In this document: piece after piece, positions 55,401 through 64,000 of the stretch | Position numbering within the stretch: position 1 is the first letter of the stretch | Layout: each line of letters starts with the position of its first letter | DNA from: Breviolum minutum Mf 1.05b.01 | Lineage: Eukaryota; Sar; Dinophyceae; Suessiales; Symbiodiniaceae | Assembly (NCBI GenBank): GCA_000507305.1 | Contig: DF239348.1 | Location: 62,709-126,708 of the forward strand | Direction of reading: 5' to 3' | Length of the DNA stretch: 64,000 nucleotides | Notes under the pieces: generated by a model | The model's input: the letters and a program-made list of their open reading frames with translations, nothing else | What the model was told of the DNA's origin: nothing | The model's database searches: none | Position numbers and translations under genes: made by a program

Positions 55401-55425
55401 CTGTCCACTGCGGCTTCGGGAAGAC
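55401..55425 (-). CDS. RS-domain micro-exon with GC donor
   Basis: Between GCCTTCTAAG and GCCGGC the - strand gives one base completing an Arg codon, then SSRSRSGQ, ending in phase 0. The entry phase (2) is exactly what the upstream exon at 56267-56295 leaves. Its end (GGACAG then GCCGG) is nearly identical to the end of the exon at 58250-58291. At 25 nt it is very short, so the call depends on context. Confidence 0.45.
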
Positions 55426-56266
55426 CTTAGAAGGCGTACCAGAGTGGTCTGTGTCGTTGTATATGTGGTTTTTGTCGTTTTTTTTTCAATTCCTCCTATA
55501 CTCATCTGGCTACAGCTCAAATTGGAGGGATTGTAAATTTCAGACACTCTGTAGTACTGGTAGATTCATTTGCCCGGTCCAACGATCTTGAGCCATAGCC
55601 AGCTGGGTAATCTATTTGGCATTTAAAACCCTTGTTACATTGCGTCACATTCCCAAGAAAATCTTGATTTGCCAATAGGGACCTTTATACTGGCGTGCTA
55701 CTATCTGTGCTTACCTGGATAGCATGACCTTTACAAAAGCAAGTAAACAGGCTGCACTGATCACTGCTCTTGATCCAATTTCTGTTGAGACAAAGAGTTG
55801 TCTTTTTCTAGAACACCTGCAGTAAGAGGTGTTAACAAATACTTACAGCTACACTTGCACAGGAATCCTCTCTGAATACAAATACTGACTGTAAAGTATC
55901 ATAGGTATGCACATGTCCATCAAAAAACAAGAAAACATATCCAAGGAATCAATAATATCTCTAGGAGATTTGATTAACATCATTAAATTGAAACAAACAT
56001 AACTCAGCGCCCTACAAAACCGTCACACCAATCTCGAATGCTTCTGATATGCTCCTTTCCAATCTCAGGTTCCATCTCTTGAAGTAGGTAGCACTTGATA
56101 CTGTTGATGGACAAAATATTGTAAAAGCACTTGGGCTTCTTCAATCATTTGCAATTCATATCAGTTGGTTACCCAGGTTTTACATTGTTTTCACAGGCTT
56201 TCCTGTATCTATCAAGTTTACATTTTTTCTTCCCGTCCACCTCGGAAGTCCCTTGAGCTTCACGAC
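55426..56266. other. no recognised gene
   Basis: Nothing supported in this stretch. Confidence 0.4.
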
Positions 56267-56295
56267 CGCCGTCGTGGCTCGCGGCTTCGATTGGC
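56267..56295 (-). CDS. RS-domain micro-exon
   Basis: After TGGAAACCAG the - strand encodes ANRSREPRR plus two bases before a GTCGTG donor (in phase 0, out phase 2). It parallels AARSRERRNRW of the exon at 58000-58041. An alternative frame through the donor reads TTAVVKLKGLPRW, which resembles the start of an RRM, so the true 3' boundary deserves a check. Confidence 0.45.
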
Positions 56296-56326
56296 CTGGT
56301 TTCCAGGAGTTGAGACGGATCTATTT

Positions 56327-56447
56327 ACCCTCTGGTAAACTAACGTAGCAATGGAAAATCCCCAGTTTTTGTTCTTTCTTAAATTAAATAGGGAAATACA
56401 TCTTCAAATGGTGGATTTCCCATTGTTATGTTAGTTTACCGGAGTGT
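56327..56447 (+). mobile_element. family E element, complete
   Basis: TACCCTCTGGTAAACTAACG at the left and TATGTTAGTTTACCGGAGTG at the right. It starts about 30 bp upstream (on the - strand) of the 56295 exon acceptor. Confidence 0.75.
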
Positions 56448-56528
56448 GACGGATGATTGTCGGATGATTTGTGGGATCCACACTATTCCCATCAAAAACG
56501 ATGGAGTTATTTAATGATTATGGGATGA

Positions 56529-56628
56529 TTGTGGATTATTCTGGTTTATGCTTGTGGATTTGTGGATTACTCTGGCTTATGCTTGTGGATTATTCTGGCT
56601 TATGCTTGTGGATTGTTCTGGTTTATGA
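56529..56628. repeat. 23-bp tandem repeat
   Basis: Four units of TTGTGGATTATTCTGGCTTA plus TGC type; the second unit carries an 8-bp internal duplication. Confidence 0.85.
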
Positions 56629-57629
56629 CATTTGATTGTTCTGAACTATATAGTCTGGAAATATCCTTGATGACCAGGGGAGTATCCAATTCTCTATGAC
56701 TATAACAGAAAAAACAAAACAAATAAAAGGACATTTTTTCGTCATGCCCGAAGATTCTCATTCCTACTGTAAGTTCCAAATTCATAGCAAAGGTCCATGG
56801 TGGTACTTATGGGGCATATTTTCACAAAAAATGGCTCCTTGTGGGGGGTTTAAACAGCTAGGATATCATCCCAACTATACCACCAACCTTTCATCCATCC
56901 GGCCTTCACCTCGCTACGGTCCCGATGATCTCGACTTTGGGAAGACCTCAAAAAGAGCTGATGAAGGCCATCTTCCAAAGCATCATTTTTCAGCTGTTAA
57001 ACTGAAACTTTGGGGTAGTAACACACACACACAAATTCAACAGTAAAAGTCCATCAAAGAAATTGGACTCTAGTGACTCTAGTATTGCATTTAAGTTGTA
57101 TAGTTGTAAAATAGGTTGTACGTCGTACGTTTAGTAGAACAATTATGAAAAGGATTAAACCGGAATCGTAGAATACGCATAGCATTAGTGAAGAGTAAAC
57201 AAATCAATACATAGACCTACTTAGCGTGGAAAGAGAGCTCAACCTGAACATGTTGAGAAAACATGAAACAGGAGAAAGCTCTAAAGTCCTAGAAGTACTA
57301 CAAGGTACCACGTTGGTTTGGTATTTTACAACTACATTGACATGAATCCTTCGCATTAGACCCAACAAGAGCAAAATCTAGTTCAATATGTTGGCGTGGA
57401 ATATAGTGGATGCGTTTTACAGCTATCTTGAAACATAAACATCACAACTCAACTGATTGTTCCTGGTTGCTTTCTTGCAGATTCCAGCAACAAACTGGCA
57501 CTGTTTCACGGACATGGCCCTGTTGGATGGGATGATCAACCATGGGCATCTTGGTTGAGTGGCGGGAATCTCTTTGGCTGCTGGTGATTTCTCCACCCAC
57601 CCGAGGCTAAAAGAAAATCATAGAAAATC
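56629..57629. other. no gene resolved
   Basis: A 116-codon + frame (56696-57046) is open but opposite to the RS-rich gene and unrecognised. Nothing else is visible. Confidence 0.3.
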
Positions 57630-57740
57630 TACCCTCCCTAAAAACTAACAAATCCCGTAAAAAATGGTGGTTTCCAATAACAATCTCCTTTTCCAGGCAT
57701 CTATTTTCAGGAGGGGCCATGTTGAACGTTAGTTTCATCT
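57630..57740 (+). mobile_element. family B-type element, right end degraded
   Basis: TACCCTCCCTAAAAACTAAC at the left is clear. At the right only CGTTAGTTTCATC remains. Confidence 0.5.
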
Positions 57741-57999
57741 TTTTCTTTTCCCTCACCTCTAAGGGGCCTTGCTTGGGACAGGATGAACCTCCCTAGTAGC
57801 GAAGATCATATCGTTGTTTTTTGTAGTCTTCTCCATCCTTTTGCTATGTCCATGATGGCTGGTGGAAGGAAAACCTTTCAGCTTGGTTGAAATAGCAAAT
57901 GCGCGAAAAAATCTTGGAGGATCGGAAGCATTGGCAATTTCACAATGAAAACATCCAGGGTAGTACTGTAAAACCAAAGAAACTGACGCCTACATCTTC

Positions 58000-58041
58000 C
58001 TGGGCACCCCACCGGTTCCGACGTTCTCTGGACCGAGCAGC
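58000..58041 (-). CDS. RS-domain micro-exon with GA donor
   Basis: A 42-nt phase-0 exon between CTAAATGTGCAG and GAAGAT encodes AARSRERRNRWGAQ. The donor is GA, known in dinoflagellates. It follows the 58250-58291 exon, also 42 nt and phase 0, so the two join in frame into a continuous Arg/Ser/Glu-rich region. Such RS domains mediate contacts between splicing factors in the nucleus. The identity of the parent protein is not established. Confidence 0.55.
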
Positions 58042-58249
58042 CTGCACATTTAGACCCGCCCCCCCTGGTATCCCCTGCTGAACATGATTTCTAAAGCATT
58101 CATGTCTGTCTAGAATATAACGTAGAATTGATTCTAAAGGCAATTGCATATGTGCATTGACCCGCATTTACCTCATGTTTTTACCGTCAAATTTAAAACC
58201 AAATGTAGCCAATACATTGAGCATCTGGAACATCGATCAAAGAACCGGC

Positions 58250-58291
58250 CTGTCCGCTACGTGCTCGCGGCTTCTCTCGGCTGCGGGACCT
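58250..58291 (-). CDS. RS-domain micro-exon with GC donor
   Basis: A 42-nt phase-0 exon between ACTTTCGAAG and GCCGGT encodes RSRSREKPRARSGQ. The donor is GC. The + strand reading of the same bases is less regular and lacks flanking splice signals. With 58000-58041, 56267-56295 and 55401-55425 it gives four consecutive exons whose phases fit (0-0, 0-0, 0-2, 2-0), the best support for the - strand RS-rich gene. Confidence 0.55.
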
Positions 58292-58363
58292 CTTCGAAAG
58301 TTATTAGGATTGCTGAGGAAGCTCCACAATCATCTGCTATATATGGATAGTTATGGATAGTTG

Positions 58364-58556
58364 CAATGTGATATGTATTTATGTTTCTATGTATGCATGC
58401 ATGTGTGCATGTATTTATGGAAGTGTTTGTATGTACGTATGTATGATGGATGTATCGATGTATAAATGTATGGATGCATGCATGCATGTATGGATCATGA
58501 ATGTATGTATGGTATGTATCGACGGACGGATGGATAAATGGATGGACGCATGCATG
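58364..58556. repeat. ATGT/ATGC degenerate microsatellite
   Basis: Imperfect tetranucleotide repeats of ATGT, ATGC, ATGG and ACGG. The Met/Cys/Tyr-rich open frames across it are artefacts of the repeat. Confidence 0.9.
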
Positions 58557-59825
58557 CGTGGAATGATAGTATTGACGGATTCTTTTCCCCTTCTCAAAGA
58601 CTGGTTCCAAGATTTTTGCTGGTAAACTGGAAACTGAGGGATACGTTTCGGTCCAACGTCTTAACAAACATAGGGGTTTTCTCCTCATGGAAAACCTGGC
58701 CGAAAAAAGGCGTCAGTTTCCTCCAACAATGGGACCATGTCTAGGAGGCTTTTGGAGCCCCTATTCCAAAACCTGATATGCACACCACAAATTATGACAG
58801 AACCATGACTACCCTGGTGATTTTGAGGATTCCAGGGTTCTTTAGCTCCTCATTTAGTAGGAAAATACATCATCCCCGGCGACCATTATCGCTCCCCCAA
58901 TATTACGATCTGCTATTTCAGTGAACAAAGCCAACTTTCATGAAGCTCAGAGCTCTGAATTCAGAATCTTCAAAATGGTCAAAGTAATCCTTCCATTTTT
59001 TCATAGGGCAAAGCCTCAAAGCTATCACTTTCAAGTTCCAACAATCTAGACCATGTTTGTAAATACATTTCTCGGATTCATATTGCACTAAAAACTTGAT
59101 ACTTTTACAAACAAGCGTGCTTGGAAGGATCTCTCCCCATTACCCGGTGTTGGTGTTTGTTTCCTTTTGTTGCTTCTGAAACTGCCACTGACACCCCCCT
59201 TGTCCAGTAAAAAAACTCGCTAAGCAAGGGACGGCCGACGTTCTCTGGAATGATTCTCCTGGTGGGTGATTCAAGGTGAAAACTCCGACTCTCCGCCTAC
59301 CACGGTCGATCAACTCCCCATATTGGGGATGGCCATCCCACCTTTAATAGGAATCCTTATAACGTGTTATTAACCCCTACTATTGTGTCCATCCCCCTAT
59401 GGAAATAATGGGAGTTTAGACCCTAGCACATGTACATAGCCTGGAAATCCTTGGCCACCATATTTTATTGGGTTGGTTTCCCAAACACATCTTTTTTTAA
59501 GTAAAGGTTTATCATCATCCAAAAGTTTGACTTCCATGACGTTTCGGAAAAAAAACCTTACCAACCTTTTGAACTCACCGAACTCAGTCGTCATCAAGTC
59601 ACCGGTAGAGTTGATGAAAATGGGTTTATCAAAAGGGCAAATTTCAAGGGAGTCAACAAAAACACTGGGAAACAACTACCACCTCTCCTTCTGCTGCTAC
59701 TACCACCAGCTAATCAAATGTCAAATAATTGGAATCTAGACAATGCACATACTCACACTATTAATAGACTAAATCCTGCTACCCAGTTGAGGTTGGTAGT
59801 TGATCCGGTGCAGGAATTTCAAGTC
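58557..59825. other. no recognised gene
   Basis: Nothing supported between the microsatellite and the 59.8-kb exon candidate. Confidence 0.35.
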
Positions 59826-59885
59826 CCATTCTGCTCCTCACTACGATCGCCCTTGCTGCGTTCGCGATTCTCACGGCTAGTGGAC
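59826..59885 (-). CDS. candidate Arg/Ser/Glu-rich exon
   Basis: After CGGCAGCAAG the - strand encodes STSRENRERSKGDRSEEQN and could end at a GA donor. The hydrophilic R/S/E composition matches the RS-rich exons downstream on the same strand. Its end phase does not fit 58291 directly, so another exon or another boundary lies between. It is the most 5' exon I can propose. No start codon found. Confidence 0.4.
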
Positions 59886-60487
59886 CTTGCTGCCGTTTTT
59901 CAATCGATTGAAATAACGGTAAAGATCAACTGATCGACCACCTTGGGGGTTGAAGCAACATTAGGATCATGACATCTGGAAACTATCGTAAATCACATGG
60001 GCTCTTTTGAAGGTTTGTGTCAGTTCGGATGGAAATGGAAGATGATTTTACAGCAACAAATTCAATTTGGTCCAATGCATCCAGAACATTTCATCAGTGG
60101 AATTTAACTCATTTCTGGTGGGGGATTAGTTATTACAAAAGTTGGATTCCACAAATATTACCCTTCGGTAATCCCATACCCCTCCAGTAACTCCTGGAAA
60201 ATGGTCCAGTGAATGTGCAGATATGTTTCTGTTTGAGTCGATGAGGAATTTCCATTGCCACATGTTGGCTATCGGATATGGTGAAAGCGCCCGAACAAAA
60301 TCCATGGGATTGGAACCTTCAAATAGATTCAGGGGATTGGACTTGTAGGGGATTAGTAACCAGGTGTTGACTGGGGTTTATCTTAGGAGTAGAATCAACT
60401 TACCCATCCAGTAAAATTTAGTTTTTCAGCATATTCTGACAAGTTCCAAAAATTTCTCTCAGTGAACTGATTTGACTTCTAGCAAGT
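59886..60487. other. no recognised gene
   Basis: Nothing supported. Confidence 0.4.
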
Positions 60488-60598
60488 AATACTGTTGATG
60501 GAAGAACTCCTGCACCACCTGGGATGTATAAAACCTTGTGAATATAGTATATTTACTATATCAACTGGTTGGCCGGATTTCTTCCCCCAACCGCATGT
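60488..60598 (+). mobile_element. family G element
   Basis: Starts AATACTGTTGATGGAAGAAC. Interior CACCTGGGATGTATAAAACC and TTGGCCGGATTTCTTC. The right terminal bases are diverged (CCCCCAACCGCATG). Confidence 0.65.
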
Positions 60599-60758
60599 AG
60601 CAACTATGGATGAGTTTCCCGTGGTCATAAGGATCGCCACTTCCCAAAGTCGGTCAAGTCATGACAGAACGGCCCACGGACTCACAGTCACAAGACAGTA
60701 GTACACTGGAGTACATTTAAACCAAAAAAATAGGAAATCCTTCCTATAAACCTTTATT

Positions 60759-60783
60759 TGCCATATATATATATATATATATA
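60759..60783. repeat. TA microsatellite
   Basis: Alternating AT run. Confidence 0.9.
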
Positions 60784-60955
60784 CATCCTGGATTGGGGAG
60801 AAGAATGCATCCAAAACATACGTCGTGTTTTTTTCCCAATCCCCCCGGAGCTCGGCACCTGCGCGGCTCACGTTGCTCCTGGCCCGGTGCCGGTTGGAAC
60901 CCGGGACCCCACGATGATGCTTTATTTTGAAACACAACTGCGGCAGGTCCAGAGT

Positions 60956-61099
60956 ATATAAATTAATTGTGTGTATATAATAAGTGTATATATATAATAT
61001 ATATAAGGAGTGTGTATACATATAATCTTATATAGATAATATGTATTTAGATTCAGACAAGGACGCATATATATAATATATGCATACACACTCCTTTGG
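60956..61099. repeat. AT-rich long hairpin
   Basis: AAGGAGTGTGTATACAT near 61004 pairs with ATGCATACACACTCCTT near 61082 (one mismatch) around a loop of about 60 bp, within TA-rich sequence. Possibly a family H-like or independent palindromic element. Confidence 0.6.
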
Positions 61100-61309
61100 T
61101 GAGGCAGTATCAGTACATTGTCATTGATGTATAATACGTATGCAATAAATAATCGACCTGTGTAATTAGTATAGAATATAGATGTCATAGTCAAACCTAC
61201 TGCCATCATTTTAGCCGTGTTCTCATCTGGTAAGCCTAGCTACAGCTCTCCCTCCCTTGATTCTGCCAATCTTTCACCTACACTACCAACAATCAACATT
61301 GCACCTGCT

Positions 61310-61403
61310 ATGTAGGCCGGGCCCCGGCCAAGGAAAACTAGAATCGGAACCAACCACCCTAATGTTTCAGGTGTTATCCTAGTTTTTTTCAGGAGGGTCG
61401 TAC
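61310..61403 (+). mobile_element. family C-like remnant
   Basis: GTAGGCCGGGCCCCGGCCAA and a right side CCTAGTTTTTTTCAGGAGGG resemble a damaged family C right half. Weak. Confidence 0.3.
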
Positions 61404-61836
61404 CTGATGAAGGATGGTTGGAATACTACTTACTACTACTTTTGGCACGGCGGATGATGGGAGCGTTGTCAGATTGAACATTCATACAATTGCCGGGGCT
61501 TTTGTAAAAGGCAATCCAACCTGTTTAAAGTTGGGATGAGGAACAACATAGGAAAAACTTTATCAAAGTGCTCCTAAAGGTTAAAGGTGTCATACTGAAA
61601 TATTTTGTTCGCATCAATAATTTGTTGCTTCAGAAATCCAAATCTGTCAGGGTCATCCAAGTCGCGGCTCGTTAAACACAACGTCCGGGCTAATATAGAA
61701 CCCTTATAGTAAATAGGGTTGATGACCATCTCTTGTTAAAAATAAACAACAAAAAGTCACATTTTTGAATCTTCACGACTTATATGCACATCTCATAACA
61801 TTTGCAAGTTTGAATCATTGATTCACAAAACTGAAT

Positions 61837-61940
61837 TCACCCTGGAAAATTAACGTTGAACCTGAAAATCACCTGATTGAAAAGGAAAATCATCTTCCAA
61901 ACCTTCACTATTGTGTTCCATGTTAATTTTCAGGGGTGTT
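61837..61940 (+). mobile_element. family B element
   Basis: TCACCCTGGAAAATTAACGT at the left and CATGTTAATTTTCAGGGGTG at the right, with inner AACCTGAAAATCACC as in 8142-8260. Confidence 0.75.
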
Positions 61941-62167
61941 CATCTGAACGCCATTCAAAAATGGGTATCGCAACGTAGGCCTAGAAAATCTGGATGATAT
62001 GACACAAGATGTTTCCTATCAGCCATGGCTCTTAAAATGATTGGACCTCCCAAAAAAAAGAACATGAAAAGAATGCTGTCCCCTTAAGTGTTCCTTGTGC
62101 ATTAACCTTCCCCGAATCCTGAACTACCGAAGCACCTCAGATGAGATCGTAATGATTTACCCAGATC
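61941..62167. other. spacer between two elements
   Basis: Short spacer between two introner-like elements. No exon recognised in it. Confidence 0.35.
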
Positions 62168-62277
62168 TACACCCCCGAAGTTTAACAGCTCACCCCTGAA
62201 ACTGGATGGTTGGAAGACTATTGTCCTTTTTGGGATGGTAACTTTTCAGCGGCGAACTGTCAAACTTCAGGTGGGTA
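62168..62277 (+). mobile_element. family C element
   Basis: TACACCCCCGAAGTTTAACA at the left and AACTGTCAAACTTCAGGTGG plus GTA at the right. Inner GCTCACCCCTGAAAC pairs with the TTTTCAGCGGCGAA side. Confidence 0.7.
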
Positions 62278-64000
62278 TGATAGATGAAATCCTCGATGGT
62301 CTTCTTGCAACATTTTTTGTGCGTTTTGAATCGTTTCTTTTTCCCAGCCGGACAAAAAAATGGCTTCGCAGCTTGAGTTTAATCATCTGACCCGGCTTTG
62401 GATGTAACTTCTAAAGGTGAAGTCCGGGTAAAAACAGGGCAAATTCATGGTGGAAAATTCAATCTCGAAAGTCTTCATTCACCTGACATTCTACCGAATA
62501 TCATACATGTTTTTTGCCTTTCTCCCAATGGAGTTCAACAACAATCAGACTTGAAGCAATTCCACAAAAATACACAAAAATCATATGAAGTGGGCCTAAA
62601 TACATTCAGCAACTTGGTTTACCACCTCAACATTCCAGTTCCATAAAAGTCAGGCTCATTTTGAGTCGCAAAAGTCACCAGCCGCTGGTTCTATGCAAAA
62701 ATGCCTCCCGGAAAGACTTCAATATCTTCTCAAAAACCTCATTAAAAGAATGCTTTCTTTCCAACCCCTTATATATATAAGGGGGTTTCCTTAACCGGGA
62801 CCAACACAAGGGACCCCGAACGGTGCGGTGTCAAAAAAGACCCACCCCCAAAAAAAAGGGATTCCCCAAGGGACCTCGCTTTTGTCACGCTTGTTCTCAT
62901 GACTGGCAGACCTGAAAGCGATACAACGGCTTAGCTGAAAAGAATCCAACACATCAAAAAAACATAGCGTGTTTTGGGGGAGTGTTTCTTCTAGGACTTC
63001 TTTGGATATTAGATATAGATGATATCTAAATCTTTGAACCCGTAATTCAGAATCTGTGCTTGCAATGTCAATTTTGCAGTATCTTCGCGTGGTTGGAGTG
63101 TCGTGACAGGGGGTGTGGCCAACAATGCTACAGTGCCTGATAGTTTCTTGCCCAGTTGAAATGAATATGGATCAATCGAGATCAATCAGAAGCTGGAATA
63201 TGAGGTCACATTTCCATGTCAACACACAAGAATTGCTGCTGGTGACATCACCTTCCCTTTTCTACAATTTTTCGACCTGCCTTAAAATCATAGAGATCCC
63301 AACGTTTTGGAAACACTTTTGTTCGCCGCGAATCTACCCGCCACAAAACCCTTTCTCCCATATCTGGGTGCTGTTGCTGGCGCCGCTGTGAACGCTCGAC
63401 CTATTCAGCAATGCAAGTCACAGAATGAGGAACAGTGTCAAAGAAAATGAAACAAGTCCATTGGTCAAGGTGACAAGAAACTGCTATTGTTCCATTGAAA
63501 TTGAAATACATGTTGCAATACTATGTTGGTGGAAGGGAGGGTAAGAGGAAGCTTGTGATTGATCGCCCGAGATTGTTGACTCTAATGACGTATACAACGA
63601 TGATTGGTTGAGATACCACTCCTCCCTGAAGGATTTCAACAAAAACGAAGGGCACTGCAATAGCTCCACGCAGCTCAAGAAATGGTGTGCCATTTCAAAG
63701 ACATTAAGTGTTCATGATTCATGTCCATGTTCAATTTCCAAGGAACAAACCATGAACTTGGGAAAATCGATTTTCAGTATATTTCAGTCATATAGATCTA
63801 AACCTATCAGTTCGGAATTCTCTTTCATCTAAATGTACCCTTCCGGAGAATCAGCCTGTCAGTGGAAAAGAAATCATTTGTCAGCTCCTAAAGGACCCCA
63901 AAAAATCCATCGTGGTCTGGGACCTTCTTTGCCACTGGTTCTTCAGATTCGTGGAATCCGTGAAAGTGCTGTCGTGTAAGTTTAGAAGGTTATAGGGGGA
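62278..64000. other. no recognised gene
   Basis: Open frames of up to 92 codons (e.g. 63113-63391) have no family features. No further introner-like element was recognised. A short TATATATAA tract lies near 62770. Confidence 0.35.

Noticed and set aside
58353..58688. Cys/Met-rich and His/Ile-rich frames near 58.5 kb
   Set aside because: They follow the ATGT/ATGC microsatellite and have no independent support.
1..64000. tRNA, rRNA, CRISPR or bacterial operon features
   Set aside because: No cloverleaf-compatible T-arm words in context, no rRNA-like blocks, no regular spacer arrays and no Shine-Dalgarno-ordered genes. The sequence is eukaryotic in style.

Overview
The window looks like nuclear DNA of a dinoflagellate, most plausibly a Suessiales-type genome (Polarella or Symbiodiniaceae relatives). 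That placement is inferred from gene style, not from a marker gene. No long intact gene, rRNA, tRNA or organelle gene was recognised. The coding signal is in very short exons (about 25-120 nt) bounded by AG on the left and GT, GC or GA on the right, separated by introns of hundreds to thousands of bases. Those introns are full of short terminal-inverted-repeat elements of about 90-125 bp. GC and GA donors and intron-making TIR elements (introners) are known features of dinoflagellates.

Layout. 0-4.8 kb: a purine-rich decayed coding-like stretch, a cluster of a 13-bp motif (1.66-2.20 kb) and a decayed Merlin/ISXO2-type transposase (3.16-3.88 kb, +). 4.8-14.5 kb: a + strand gene whose micro-exons encode coiled coil, with introners between them. 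14.5-18.5 kb: several competing short coding frames that I could not resolve. 18.5-28.3 kb: an introner-free island holding a decayed Ty1/copia polyprotein (24.4-25.7 kb, -). 28.2-28.5 kb: the clearest gene-introner relation in the window, two in-frame + exons separated by an intron that is essentially one introner. 31.6-34.7 kb: further + exons. 38.4-39.5 kb: an extremely AT-rich island. 43-60 kb: a - strand gene with RS/RG/RD-rich micro-exons, as in SR-type splicing proteins; exon phases agree where adjacent exons could be tested. Inside it, on the same strand, lie two adjacent frames (53.2-54.2 kb) separated by a 65-bp tandem duplication. 60-64 kb: introner-like elements, hairpins and no recognised gene.

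The main feature is the element population. I see about 40 copies in eight families (called A-H here for convenience). Families B, C, D and E share a terminal design (TACCC... followed by an AACTAACA core), so one transposase may have moved all four. A (CTAGTTGGTGGTT), F (CTCCCATAATCATGGTTCA), G (ATACTGTTGATGGAAGAA) and H (CCCATACC, almost fully palindromic) are separate. No transposase for them is encoded here.

Exon coordinates were read by eye from splice signals, frame and composition. They are hypotheses until RNA or protein alignment confirms them.
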